In this document: piece by piece, positions 26,169-35,058 of the stretch
Layout of the letters: each line of letters opens with the position of its first letter
Position numbering within the stretch: the first letter of the stretch is position 1
Source: Chersky-265 sp035275285
GTDB taxonomy: Bacteria > Fibrobacterota > Fibrobacteria > UBA11236
Assembly: GCA_035275285.1 (NCBI GenBank)
Contig: DATENA010000271.1
Span: 107,656 to 171,655, forward strand
Direction: 5' to 3'
DNA length: 64,000 bases
Position numbers and translations under genes: made by a program
The notes under the pieces: model-generated
The model's input: the letters and a program-made list of their open reading frames with translations, nothing else
Database searches by the model: none
Told to the model about the DNA's origin: nothing

Positions 26169-26927
26169 ATGCCCGAAGGCCCGGTTTTCGATTTTTGCGC
26201 TCCCGGGATCTCCGAACGGGAAGACGCCTTGCGCGCGGCCGCGGCGGATCTTACGGCCTCGCTCGAATTCCTGGCGGGCGGACGGGAATCCAGGGAAGGC
26301 TACGAAGCGTTGCGCGCGGAACTGGAAATCCGCATGCCCGAGCTCTACCGCCGCTACGATGAATACGTCGCGGCCGTGCTGGGCACGAGCGAGGAGAAGG
26401 TCGCGTGCTCCAAGGGCTGCTCCCATTGCTGTTCGCACTACGTAACATCCGTGGAACCCTACGAGCTGATGTTCCTGCACGGCCGCATCCGCTCCGATGC
26501 CGGATATCCCAGCCGCGTCGTCGGCCTCCACCGGAGGACCGCGCTCTTCAATTCCCTGTTGGACGGAAGCGATGGCGATGAGGCGGAGGACCGCGCCCTG
26601 TACCGGTATTACCTGCGGGGGACGCCGTGCCCGTTCCTGTCCGAGGGCGGCAAGTGCGGCGTGTACGATTCCCGGCCCGTGAGCTGCAGGATGTTCTTCA
26701 GCATGTCGCATCCCTCGCTGTGCAAGGGAAAGGGGGTCATCGATCCGGGCAATCGGAATTTCCTGATCGAGCTTCCCGAGGATATCGAGGCGGACCTCGC
26801 CAGGGCGGGTGCGGCGTTCTCCGGCTTCGCCTTGCCGGAAAGCCTTTTCGAGGGCCTGCTCAGGGCGAACGAGCTGTTCGGCCGGTTCGACTCGGAAGGG
26901 GAGTCGGGGTCCCGGGCTACTTGTTGA
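26169..26927 (+). CDS. YkgJ-family cysteine-cluster protein
   Basis: About 252 residues from the ATG at 26169; the frame is open from a GTG at 26055, and neither start has a clear ribosome-binding site. The central region has CSKGCSHCC near residue 80, then CPF, CGVYDSRPVSCR, and a later LCKG, which is the cysteine pattern of the YkgJ (zinc/iron-chelating) family. The role is unknown; it may be a metal-binding maturation factor. It converges on cheY, with 11 bp overlap. Confidence 0.75.
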   Translation: MPEGPVFDFCAPGISEREDALRAAAADLTASLEFLAGGRESREGYEALRAELEIRMPELYRRYDEYVAAVLGTSEEKVACSKGCSHCCSHYVTSVEPYELMFLHGRIRSDAGYPSRVVGLHRRTALFNSLLDGSDGDEAEDRALYRYYLRGTPCPFLSEGGKCGVYDSRPVSCRMFFSMSHPSLCKGKGVIDPGNRNFLIELPEDIEADLARAGAAFSGFALPESLFEGLLRANELFGRFDSEGESGSRATC

Positions 26928-27282
26928 GGACGGCGGTGATCTTTTCCTGCAGGACCTCGGACTGGAACGGCTTGACGATGTAGTTGGCCGCCCCCGCCTG
27001 GATGGCCTCGATGATCTTCGTCTTTTCGGATTCGGACGTCACCATGATCACGGGAACGGCCTTCATGGCGGCGTCGCCCTTGATCTTCTTGAGCGCCTCG
27101 ATGCCGGTCATGTTGGGCATGTTCCAGTCCATCAGCACCAGATCGAATCCTCCCGCGGCGACCTTGGCCACGGCCTCCGCGCCGTCACCCGCTTCGGTGA
27201 TATCGGTATAGCCCAGCTTTTCCAGGGTGTTCTTCTGGATCCGCCGCATGGTGCTCGAGTCGTCGACAAGTAGAATACGCAT
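26917..27282 (-). CDS. cheY: CheY-like response regulator
   Basis: The 121-residue protein is a single receiver domain. The phosphorylated Asp is D52 (LVLMDWNMP), the acidic pocket is DD at residues 7-8, and the conserved Thr (MVTSE) and Lys (IVKPF) are present. With no output domain it should act like CheY, binding a flagellar switch or another target. It lies 60 bp downstream of the first cheX gene and is probably in the same transcript. Confidence 0.9.
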   Translation of the reverse strand: MRILLVDDSSTMRRIQKNTLEKLGYTDITEAGDGAEAVAKVAAGGFDLVLMDWNMPNMTGIEALKKIKGDAAMKAVPVIMVTSESEKTKIIEAIQAGAANYIVKPFQSEVLQEKITAVLNK

Positions 27283-27342
27283 GGTTTCTTCCTCTCCTGG
27301 ATCGGTAAAAACGTTCTCTTCCGGCGGCCGTCTCCCGGTCCC

Positions 27343-27822
27343 TCAGGGGGTCCCGCTTTTCAGGCTGACGCACATGTGGAATTCGCCGAATTCGGTGGTG
27401 AACGGGACGATGAACGTAAGCACGTCCTTCGGTTCCATGATCTGGTGGTTCGCGCCCATCACCACGCTCGGCAGCGAGATCTGGATGTTGAATTCGGTCA
27501 GCCCCTTCTTGGCGTTGCCCGCCACGATGTTGGCCAGTTCCCCGATGGCGTCCACGGTTTCCGGATTGAAATCCGAATGGTTGGCGCCCATGAATTTGTT
27601 GGTGATCCGCAGCGCCGACGCCTTGGGGAAGCAGAGGCTGACCACGCCCTTGGCTCCGCCGGAAAGCCCGATGATGCCGGAAACGTCGTAGTTCAGCACC
27701 GCGTTCTTCTTCAGGGAGATCTTCCCCGGTTTGGCTTCGGTGCCCACCATCTTGGAGAACGTTTCCATGGTGGAAGTCACGAAGGGATTCACATGCTCAG
27801 CCTTGACCGCGATGAATGCCAT
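27343..27822 (-). CDS. cheX: CheX-type CheY-P phosphatase, copy A
   Basis: The 159-residue protein matches CheX, which removes phosphate from CheY-P and so resets the signal. The catalytic ExxN motif is seen at E95 and N98 in AIGELANIVAGNAKK. Family features SGIIGLSGGAKGVVSLCFPK are also present. It lies between cheY and a second cheX copy. Confidence 0.88.
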   Translation of the reverse strand: MAFIAVKAEHVNPFVTSTMETFSKMVGTEAKPGKISLKKNAVLNYDVSGIIGLSGGAKGVVSLCFPKASALRITNKFMGANHSDFNPETVDAIGELANIVAGNAKKGLTEFNIQISLPSVVMGANHQIMEPKDVLTFIVPFTTEFGEFHMCVSLKSGTP

Positions 27823-27846
27823 GTTTCCGCCTTTCTTTGCCCGCTG

Positions 27847-28323
27847 TTACGCGATTTCGCTTTTGAAGCTGACGACCAGGTTGAAGTTCCCGAGCGGGGT
27901 CTCGAAAGGCACGTACATGGGCGTCACCTCCTTGGCCCCGGACAGCTCATGGTTGTCGCCCACCACCACCGTGGGCAGCGAGATGCTGATGTTGTACTTG
28001 ACGAGATCCTTCTTCGCGGCACCCGCCACGATATTGGCCAATTCCCCGATGGCGTCCACCACGCCGTCATCCATGGTGACGACCTTTTCGCCGATGAATG
28101 CGCTTACCACTTTCAATGCGGTGATCTTTGGGAAGGTCATGGAAACGGAACCCTTGGCGCCCCCGCTCAATCCGATGATCCCGGACAGGTCCGATTGGAA
28201 TCCCGTGCGCCGTTCCAAGGTGACCTTGCCCGGCTTCACCTCGAGTTTCATCATGGTCTTGAAGGTTTCTATCGTGGCGAGGATGAATGGATTGATGTGT
28301 TCAACTTTGATCGATACCGCCAT
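27847..28323 (-). CDS. cheX: CheX-type CheY-P phosphatase, copy B
   Basis: This 158-residue paralogue is very similar in layout to copy A (IIGLSGGAKGSVSMTFPK, AIGELANIVAGAAKK), with E94 and N97 as the catalytic pair. A ribosome-binding site (CCGGAG) precedes the ATG at 28323. The duplicate is 24 bp upstream of copy A. Both copies keep the active residues, so both may be functional with different partners. Confidence 0.88.
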   Translation of the reverse strand: MAVSIKVEHINPFILATIETFKTMMKLEVKPGKVTLERRTGFQSDLSGIIGLSGGAKGSVSMTFPKITALKVVSAFIGEKVVTMDDGVVDAIGELANIVAGAAKKDLVKYNISISLPTVVVGDNHELSGAKEVTPMYVPFETPLGNFNLVVSFKSEIA

Positions 28324-28349
28324 TTCGACTCCGGTTTAGGGCTCAACGG

Positions 28350-28378
28350 ATTATAGGGCATTTCCGGGGCCCAGGCAA
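28350..28378 (-). promoter_or_regulatory. Promoter of the cheX-cheX-cheY operon
   Basis: On the minus strand, TTGCCT (28373-28378) and TATAAT (28350-28355) are 17 bp apart. The expected transcription start is near 28343, giving a 20-nt leader with a ribosome-binding site before the first cheX. Confidence 0.8.
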
Positions 28379-28433
28379 TACCTGGCAGGGGCCGAATTCA
28401 AGATTGCGCTCCGTAACGCCAGGTGCTAGAATT

Positions 28434-29633
28434 TTACGTTTCCTCGCCGGGCGGCAGGGTGCATCTCGATCCTGAAATGCCGGAATCATTGCTTGCCCGG
28501 GGCGGAACGCTCCAGCGGGCCAGCAGCTCCGCGCTCCAGGCGGGGAAGGCGCCCGCCAGGATTTGCCGGCGGCATTCCGCCATCAGATCCTGGAAGAAAT
28601 GGATGCTGTGGATGCTCGCCAGTTCCAGGGCCAGGATCTCCCCGGCCACGAACAGGTGGCGCAAGTACGCTCGGGAGAAGTTCCCGCAGGTATAGCACCC
28701 GCAGCGCCTGTCGATGGGTTCGTCCAGTTCCGCGGCGTGCCGCGCGGCCTTGTAATGCAAGGGCCCGTCCCACGTGTACACCGTGCCGTTCCGGGCGTTC
28801 CGGGTGGGCAGCACGCAATCGAACATGTCCACCCCCAGGCCCACCAGGGTGACCAGGTTGGAAGGCGTCCCCACGCCCATCACGTAGCGGGGTTTGGCGG
28901 GCGGGAGGAGGTCCGTGCAGAAGCCGGCCACCTCGTACATGGTCTCCGCCGGTTCTCCCACGCTCAGGCCGCCCAAGGCGATGCCGGGCAGGTCCAGCGT
29001 CAGCAAATGCCCGATGGCGCGGGCGCGGGCCTCCTTGTGCATGCCTCCCTGGACGATCCCGAAGAAATTCTGCCCGTACCCGTGCAGGGGCGGATTCACC
29101 GCCAGCCACTCCAGGGCCCGCTCCGTCCAGCGCTGGGTCAGGCCCAGGGACTTGTCGGTCTCCTCCGGCGTGGCGGGGTAGGGGGTGCACTCGTCGAACG
29201 CCATGATGATGTCCGCGCCGATTTGGCGCTGGGCCCGCATCACGGACTCGGGCGTGAAGAGATGCTTTGAGCCGTCGATGTGGGACCGGAACTCCACGCC
29301 TTTTTCGGTGATCTTGCGCAGGGTTTCCAGGCTCCAGACCTGGAAGCCGCCCGAGTCCGTGAGCATGGCTCCGTCCCAGGAGGCGAAGCGATGCAGCCCC
29401 CCGGCCTTTTCGATAAGGCCGCAGCCGGGCCTTAGATACAGATGGTAGGTATTGCCCAGGATGATGCGGGCGCCGGCGTCCTTAAGGCTCCGCGGAGCGA
29501 CGGCCTTGACGGATCCGGCCGTGCCCACCGGCATGAACGCCGGGGTGGGGACGTCGCCGTGGGCGGTGCGCAGGAGTCCGGCTCTCGCCTTGGATCCGGG
29601 CGGAGCGGATTGGATTTCGAAGAAGGGGGGCAT
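28434..29633 (-). CDS. tgt: tRNA-guanine transglycosylase (queuine tRNA-ribosyltransferase)
   Basis: Tgt exchanges guanine 34 for preQ1 in tRNAs with GUN anticodons. The 399-residue protein has DSGGFQVWSL, FDECTPYP, GGLSVGEP, and the LPTRNARNG nucleophile region, then the zinc site CGCYTC with a later Cys/His pair. The ATG at 29633 is preceded by AGGGA, while an upstream in-frame start at 29693 would add 20 non-conserved residues and lie inside the kinase gene. Gene 28323 upstream of it is in another transcript. Confidence 0.95.
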   Translation of the reverse strand: MPPFFEIQSAPPGSKARAGLLRTAHGDVPTPAFMPVGTAGSVKAVAPRSLKDAGARIILGNTYHLYLRPGCGLIEKAGGLHRFASWDGAMLTDSGGFQVWSLETLRKITEKGVEFRSHIDGSKHLFTPESVMRAQRQIGADIIMAFDECTPYPATPEETDKSLGLTQRWTERALEWLAVNPPLHGYGQNFFGIVQGGMHKEARARAIGHLLTLDLPGIALGGLSVGEPAETMYEVAGFCTDLLPPAKPRYVMGVGTPSNLVTLVGLGVDMFDCVLPTRNARNGTVYTWDGPLHYKAARHAAELDEPIDRRCGCYTCGNFSRAYLRHLFVAGEILALELASIHSIHFFQDLMAECRRQILAGAFPAWSAELLARWSVPPRASNDSGISGSRCTLPPGEET

Positions 29634-29661
29634 TGAATCCCTGCATGTGCCGAGCGTGGAT

Positions 29662-31245
29662 TCAAAGTTGCTTTTCCACCTTGCGCGCGTCAAGTGCGCT
29701 GCGGACTTTGCCCAGCAATTTCGCCGGAGAGAAGGGCTTTTCCAGGAAGCACAGCTCGGAAATCAGGCCCGCGTCCGGCATCAGGTACTCCGGCGCGTAT
29801 CCGGACATGTACATCACGCGCAGATCCGGGCGGATGGCCAGGATCGCCTCGGCCAGATCCTTCCCGTTCATGCGCGGCATGACCAGATCGGTGAGCAGCA
29901 GATCGATTCTCATTTCCATCGACCGGGCGAACCCCAAGGCGTCCTGCGGCGTGGCCGGTTCCAGGACCTGGTAGCCGTCCAGCACCAGGATATCCTTGGT
30001 CAGCTTGCGCAGGTCGGTATCGTCCTCGACCAGCAGCACCGTTTCCCCCTTGGACGCGATGCGCCGGGCTTCCGGCTTGACCGGTTCCGCGTCTTCCGCT
30101 TCCGAATCCGAAACGCAGGGGAAATGGATGGCGAAGGTGGTGCCTTTTTTCATGGCGCTGTCCACCCGTATGCTGCCGCCGATTTGCTGCACGATGGCAT
30201 AGACCGTGGAGAGGCCCAGGCCGGTTCCCCGGCCTTCTCCCTTGGTGGTGAAGAAGGGTTCGAAAATCCGCGGCAGGATTTCCGCGGGAATGCCGTGCCC
30301 GGTGTCCCGGACGCTCACGCACAGGTATTTGCCGGGCTGGAACTTCTCCCCCTGGCGGAAATGCTCCGGGGGCAGGGACTCGGCCGATAGCTCCACGGAA
30401 AGGGTGCCTCCCCGGGGCATGGCGTCCTTGGCGTTCACCGCCAGGTTCATGATGATCTGCTCCACCTGGCTCTTGTCGGCCTTGATTTTCCCCAGGCCCT
30501 TTTCCACCCGGGTCTCCAGGGAGATGTCCTCGCCCACCACCATGCGCAGCATGGACAGCGAATCCGTGATGACCGTGCCCAGGTCGAGGATCTGCGGCTG
30601 CACCACCTGCCTGCGGCTGAAGGTCAGCAACTGACGCACCAGCGCCGTGGCCTTGACCACCGCCTTTTCGATCTCCATCAGCTCCCGGGGCGCGGACCCG
30701 GTCTTGGCCATCTTCATCTGCAGCAGGTTTGCGTACCCGGAGATCACCGAAAGGATGTTGTTGAAATCATGCGCCACTCCGCCCGCCAACCGGCCCACGG
30801 TTTCCATCCGCTGGGCCAGCCGCAATTGCTCTTCGCTTTTCCGGAGCGCGTCCTCGGAGCGCTTGCGCTCGGCCATGTCCCGCATCTCGCGGTCCACCGC
30901 CGGCGCCAGGCGCTGCAAATGCCCTTTCATCAGGTAATCGTTCGCGCCCGCCTTCATGGCTATCACGGCCACGTCCTCGCCGATGGTCCCGGAAACCATG
31001 ATGTACGGGAGGTCCGGCCGCAATTCGCGGACCAGGCGCAACGCTTCCAGTCCCGTGAAGGAAGGCATGGAATAGTCGCTGATCACCAGGTCCCAGGTTT
31101 CCGACTGGATGGCGCGGGAGAGATCTTCCCGGGTCTGCACCCGCTCGCTGCGGGAAAGGGTATAGCCGCTTTTTTCCAGCTCCCAGGTCGCCAGATCGAC
31201 GTCCGCTTCGGAGTCTTCGACGAAAAGGATCCTCAAATCCTTCAT
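29662..31245 (-). CDS. Hybrid histidine kinase: receiver, kinase, receiver
   Basis: The 527-residue protein has no membrane segment. Order: receiver domain 1 (residues about 4-120, Asp57 in VISDYSMP), a short coiled linker, a HisKA domain with GGVAHDFNNIL (His near 158), an HATPase domain with N box, DTGHGIP and GTGLGLSTV, then receiver domain 2 (about 400-520, LLTDLVMP, EKPFSP). Two receiver domains flanking a kinase suggest a phosphorelay or a response regulator-controlled kinase. A partner output protein is not in the window. A ribosome-binding site (AGGGAAGG) precedes the ATG. Confidence 0.92.
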   Translation of the reverse strand: MKDLRILFVEDSEADVDLATWELEKSGYTLSRSERVQTREDLSRAIQSETWDLVISDYSMPSFTGLEALRLVRELRPDLPYIMVSGTIGEDVAVIAMKAGANDYLMKGHLQRLAPAVDREMRDMAERKRSEDALRKSEEQLRLAQRMETVGRLAGGVAHDFNNILSVISGYANLLQMKMAKTGSAPRELMEIEKAVVKATALVRQLLTFSRRQVVQPQILDLGTVITDSLSMLRMVVGEDISLETRVEKGLGKIKADKSQVEQIIMNLAVNAKDAMPRGGTLSVELSAESLPPEHFRQGEKFQPGKYLCVSVRDTGHGIPAEILPRIFEPFFTTKGEGRGTGLGLSTVYAIVQQIGGSIRVDSAMKKGTTFAIHFPCVSDSEAEDAEPVKPEARRIASKGETVLLVEDDTDLRKLTKDILVLDGYQVLEPATPQDALGFARSMEMRIDLLLTDLVMPRMNGKDLAEAILAIRPDLRVMYMSGYAPEYLMPDAGLISELCFLEKPFSPAKLLGKVRSALDARKVEKQL

Positions 31246-31423
31246 GCGTTGCCTTCCCTGGTCACGGTCCCGATTTTACCATTCGAAGACCGCATCTTGA
31301 AGATAAATTCCCTGCTGCCATAGGAAATCCTAACGTTTCCCCGGGGACGACACTAATCTTGAATTGCACGGATTGTAGCAGATTTACGCACAGAACGTGC
31401 GCATTTGCCGAAAATGGGGTTAG

Positions 31424-32806
31424 TCAGGTCTGATAGACGAATTCGAAGGCATCGGCGAGCTTTTTCACGAATTTCAGTTCCACGCCCGGCACATCGACCT
31501 TCCCCTGCATGGGTTTGGGCAGGATGATGGTCTTGAAACCCAGGCGCATCGCTTCCTTGACCCGGGCATCGACTTGGGGAATGCTGCGCAACTCTCCGTT
31601 GAGCCCCAATTCCCCCAAAGCCAGGGTGTTCGCCAGGCACTTGCGGCCCAGATGGTTGGAGGCCACCGCCGCGGCGATGGCCAGATCCACCGCGGTCTCC
31701 TCGACGCGGAATCCGCCCGCCAGGCTCACGAACACGTCCTGCGGCCCGATATTGATGCCCGCGAACTTCTCCAGCAAGGCCAGGATGATGGTCAGGCGCT
31801 TGGAATCCAGGCCCATGCTCACGCGTTGGGGCATGGAATAATTGCTGCGCGAAACCAGGGCCTGCACTTCCACCAGGATGGGCCGCGTGCCCTCCAGGGT
31901 GCAGGAAACCACCGAACCGGGATCCCGCTCCCCTCGGTTGTGCACGAAGACCTGGGAAGGGTTGTCCACCTGGATGAGCCCCACGGAGGCCATCTCGAAC
32001 ACGCCGATCTCGTTGGTGGCGCCGAAGCGGTTCTTGACCGCCCGCAGGATGCGGTAGGCGTTATGGCGCTCGCCCTCGAAATAGATGACCGTGTCCACCA
32101 TATGCTCCAGCATGCGCGGGCCGGCCAGCACTCCGTCCTTGGTCACGTGCCCGACGATGAAGACGGCCGTGCCCGTGGTCTTGGCATGCACCATGAGGGC
32201 CAGGGTGCACTCCTTCAATTGCGTCATGGATCCCGGCGAACCGGGAAGGTCCGGCTTGTAAATGGTCTGGATCGAGTCGATGACCAGCACTCCGGGACGC
32301 GTTTCCTGGCATTGCCTGAAAATCACGTCCAGGTTGGTTTCCGACAGGACGAACATGTCCGGGGAAGGCGTTTCCAGGCGCTCGGCGCGCATCTTGAGCT
32401 GGGTGAGGGACTCCTCGCCGGTCACGTACAGCACGGGCACTTCCGCCACCGAGAGGAGGGTCGCCACTTGCAGGAGCAAGGTGGATTTGCCGATGCCGGG
32501 ATCCCCTCCGATCAGCACCAGAGAGCCCGGAACGATGCCGCCCCCCAGCACCCGATCGAATTCCGACATACCGGTACGGGCGCGCGGTTCTTTCCGGGCT
32601 TCCACTTGCTTCAGCCGCAAAGCGGCGCCGACGTCCCCCAAACCCCGCTTTTGGCCGTCTTCTTCCAGGGAGGTCGCGGCCACCTCCACCAGGCTGTCCC
32701 AGGTGCCGCAGGAAAGGCATTTGCCGCTCCATTTGGCGGTCGTGTCCCCGCACTCGCGGCAGGCGTACAGGGTGCCGGACTTGGGCTTGGATTTGGGCGC
32801 GGCCAT
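31424..32806 (-). CDS. radA: DNA repair protein RadA (Sms)
   Basis: RadA is a branch-migration helicase involved in recombination. The 460-residue protein has a zinc finger CRECG with KCLSCG at the start, Walker A GGDPGIGKST near residue 90, a Walker B around VLVIDSIQTI, the signature KNRFGATNEIG, and a C-terminal Lon-like domain (VSLAGGFRVEETAVDLAIAAAV). There is no ribosome-binding site before the ATG; a TAGATT box with an upstream TGC (extended -10) ends 6 nt before it. Confidence 0.96.
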   Translation of the reverse strand: MAAPKSKPKSGTLYACRECGDTTAKWSGKCLSCGTWDSLVEVAATSLEEDGQKRGLGDVGAALRLKQVEARKEPRARTGMSEFDRVLGGGIVPGSLVLIGGDPGIGKSTLLLQVATLLSVAEVPVLYVTGEESLTQLKMRAERLETPSPDMFVLSETNLDVIFRQCQETRPGVLVIDSIQTIYKPDLPGSPGSMTQLKECTLALMVHAKTTGTAVFIVGHVTKDGVLAGPRMLEHMVDTVIYFEGERHNAYRILRAVKNRFGATNEIGVFEMASVGLIQVDNPSQVFVHNRGERDPGSVVSCTLEGTRPILVEVQALVSRSNYSMPQRVSMGLDSKRLTIILALLEKFAGINIGPQDVFVSLAGGFRVEETAVDLAIAAAVASNHLGRKCLANTLALGELGLNGELRSIPQVDARVKEAMRLGFKTIILPKPMQGKVDVPGVELKFVKKLADAFEFVYQT

Positions 32807-32812
32807 CCCCGG

Positions 32813-32821
32813 AATCTAGCA
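32813..32821 (-). promoter_or_regulatory. Candidate extended -10 box of radA, leaderless
   Basis: On the minus strand TGCTAGATT occupies 32813-32821: the TAGATT hexamer is at 32813-32818 with TGC directly upstream. It ends 6 nt before the radA ATG. No -35 box was identified. Confidence 0.35.
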
Positions 32822-32855
32822 AACTCCGGGGCCGATGGGGCCCGCATGGGCAGTC

Positions 32856-33254
32856 TTACAACCTTTCGTGGATGCCGTATTCCTCGAACGGGAATCCCGC
32901 TTGGCGGTAATAGTCGTAGACCTTCCGTTCCGATTCGCTTCCGAATTCGAAATCGCCGTCGAAGGCCGGCGCCCTTTCCAGCATATGGGCGGGGAAAGGG
33001 AACTTGATTTTCCGCGTATTCTCGTCGATTTCCGCGAATTGCGCGGGAACGAGGCGCAGGCGGCCCAATCCCAGCGTTCCCAGGCGCATGCCGAGGAATT
33101 CCCGGCGGTCCGGTTCGTCCTCGAAGACGGCATCGACCACGCCCACCCTGTTCCCGTCCCGGTCCAGGACCTCGAAACCGATCAGGCGATGGAAGAAAAC
33201 CCTTTCGTCCTCCTCGGACCAGGTCCCGTTCTCATTCTCATTTGCATTTTCCAT
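32856..33254 (-). CDS. PRC-barrel domain protein
   Basis: About 132 residues from the ATG at 33254, which has AAGGAAGGAC upstream. Residues about 20-70 (LIGFEVLDRDGNRVGVVDAVFED) form a PRC-barrel, a fold used by RimM and photosynthetic reaction centre H proteins. The rest is acidic and charged and ends with YYRQAGFPFEEYGIHERL. Function unknown. Confidence 0.7.
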   Translation of the reverse strand: MENANENENGTWSEEDERVFFHRLIGFEVLDRDGNRVGVVDAVFEDEPDRREFLGMRLGTLGLGRLRLVPAQFAEIDENTRKIKFPFPAHMLERAPAFDGDFEFGSESERKVYDYYRQAGFPFEEYGIHERL

Positions 33255-33404
33255 GGCGGCGTCCTTCCTTGTGAACGCGTGACGGGACCCCGGGGGGGGC
33301 CCCATACCATAAAAAAAATGCCGGGACGGGGGTCATGCCAGGAGAAAGCGCATCCGGGTATCGGTGCGTTTTCGCGCCGGGTTTCCGCGGGCCGGGCCAG
33401 CGGC

Positions 33405-34172
33405 TCAGTCTGTTTCTGCGCCGAGTTTGCGCTGGCCTAGGATGAACTGCTGCACGTAAGGGTTGGAGGTGGCCCGGGTCTCCTCCGGCGTGCCCACGAA
33501 GATGATCCGGCCGTCCAGCAGCATGGCGATGCGGTCCGCGATTTTGTAGGCGGAAACCATGTCATGGGTGACCACGATGTTGGTGGCGCCCAGCTTGGCT
33601 TGCATGTCGATGATGAGATCGTTGATGACGTCGGAGGTGATGGGGTCCAGGCCCGTGGTGGGCTCGTCGTAGAGCAGGATCTGGGGCTTCAGGGCGATGG
33701 CGCGGGCCAGGCCCAGGCGCTTTTTCATGCCGCCGGACAGTTCGCTGGGCATCTTGAAGCGGAAGTCCGGATTCAGGTTGATCATGTGCAGGGTTTCCGC
33801 CACGATCCGGTCCAGGTCCGCCTCGCTATGCTGCTTCTCATGCTCGCGCACCGCGAACTTGATGTTCTCGCCCACGTTCATGGAATCGAACAGCGCCGCG
33901 CCCTGGAACAGCATCCCCATGCGCTTGCGGATGGTCTTGACGTCGATGTGGTCCTTGCTGCTGATGACCTTGCCGTCCACCACCACCTCGCCGCCGTCGG
34001 GCTGGAGCAGGCCGATGCAATGCTTGAGGATCACGGACTTGCCGCCGCCCGAAGTGCCGATGATGACCATGGTCTCGCCGCGGCGGATCTCCAGGTTCAC
34101 GTCCCGCAGCACCCTCTGGGGGCCGAAGGATTTCTGCAGGTGCTTGAGCTCTATCAGGTGGTCGCCGTTCAT
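33405..34172 (-). CDS. mlaF: ABC transporter ATPase, MlaF-like
   Basis: The 255-residue protein is the ATPase of an Mla-type lipid transporter, which moves phospholipids between the two membranes. Walker A GTSGGGKS, Q-loop GMLFQGAALFDSM (the AALFDS motif is diagnostic of Mkl/MlaF), signature LSGGMKKRLGLARA and Walker B ILLYDEPTTGLDP are visible. The start at 34172 is preferred because homology begins there, although the frame is open upstream. It follows mlaE by 20 bp. Confidence 0.93.
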   Translation of the reverse strand: MNGDHLIELKHLQKSFGPQRVLRDVNLEIRRGETMVIIGTSGGGKSVILKHCIGLLQPDGGEVVVDGKVISSKDHIDVKTIRKRMGMLFQGAALFDSMNVGENIKFAVREHEKQHSEADLDRIVAETLHMINLNPDFRFKMPSELSGGMKKRLGLARAIALKPQILLYDEPTTGLDPITSDVINDLIIDMQAKLGATNIVVTHDMVSAYKIADRIAMLLDGRIIFVGTPEETRATSNPYVQQFILGQRKLGAETD

Positions 34173-34192
34173 GCCGTTTCCGTAATATGCCG

Positions 34193-35047
34193 TCAGTATG
34201 CGATGTACACGATCAGGAAATCCACGATCAGGATGAGCATGCAGGAGGACACCACCGATCTCATGGAGGCCTGGCCCACGCCCTTGGCCCCCGCCCCCGC
34301 CGAAAGCCCATGGTAATAGCCCATCAGGACCACGATGCCGCCGAACACCATGGCCTTGACCATGCTGATCACCACGTCGTACGGCTGGAACAGGAAGCGC
34401 AGGCCGAACACGTAGGTGGCGGTGGTGACGTTCAGGACCAGGGTGGTGATGATCCAGCCGCCCACGATGGACAGGAAATCCGAGATGATGACGAGCAGCG
34501 GGAAGGCCAGGATGCCGCTGATGAGGCGGGGGAGGGCCAGGTAACGGAGCGGATCGAGGTCGAGCACCGTCATGGCGTCCAGTTCCTCCTTCTCCTTCAT
34601 GGTGCCGATCTGGGCGGCGATGGCCGAGCCCACGCGTCCCGCCAGCACCAGGGCGGTGAGCACGGGGCCGGATTCGATGACGACCAGCTTGCACACGGCC
34701 GTGCCCAGGTAGTTCGACGGGACGAAGCCGCGGAACTGGTATTCCGCCTGCACCGCGGATACGGCGCCGATGAAAAAGCTGATGACCATCACCAGAGGCA
34801 GGGAAGAGACCCCGATGCGGATCAACTGCTCCAGGGTCAGGGACGGGTTGACGAAGAACCAGGGGGCGCGCTTCACGATGCGCAGGAACAGCAGGATCAC
34901 TTCGCCTATCCTGGCGATCTGGTCGGAAAGGGAATCCCATAGAATGCGGATGAAACGCAGGAAGAGGGAGCCCACGGAATCCAGGATCAGGGCCCAGATC
35001 GGCTGGGCGGAAGCGGGGACGGGATCAGGCGGCCGGGAGGATTCCAC
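34193..35047 (-). CDS. mlaE: ABC transporter permease, MlaE-like
   Basis: The 284-residue MlaE-type permease starts at GTG 35047. It carries five or so membrane helices and the family block ESGPVLTALVLAGRVGSAIAAQIGTMKEKEELDAM. It pairs with MlaF downstream. No MlaD (MCE) gene is present in the window, although MlaD is usually adjacent, so it may be elsewhere. It starts 11 bp after the dnaB stop. Confidence 0.93.
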   Translation of the reverse strand: MESSRPPDPVPASAQPIWALILDSVGSLFLRFIRILWDSLSDQIARIGEVILLFLRIVKRAPWFFVNPSLTLEQLIRIGVSSLPLVMVISFFIGAVSAVQAEYQFRGFVPSNYLGTAVCKLVVIESGPVLTALVLAGRVGSAIAAQIGTMKEKEELDAMTVLDLDPLRYLALPRLISGILAFPLLVIISDFLSIVGGWIITTLVLNVTTATYVFGLRFLFQPYDVVISMVKAMVFGGIVVLMGYYHGLSAGAGAKGVGQASMRSVVSSCMLILIVDFLIVYIAY

Positions 35048-35058
35048 GCGATTCCAGG

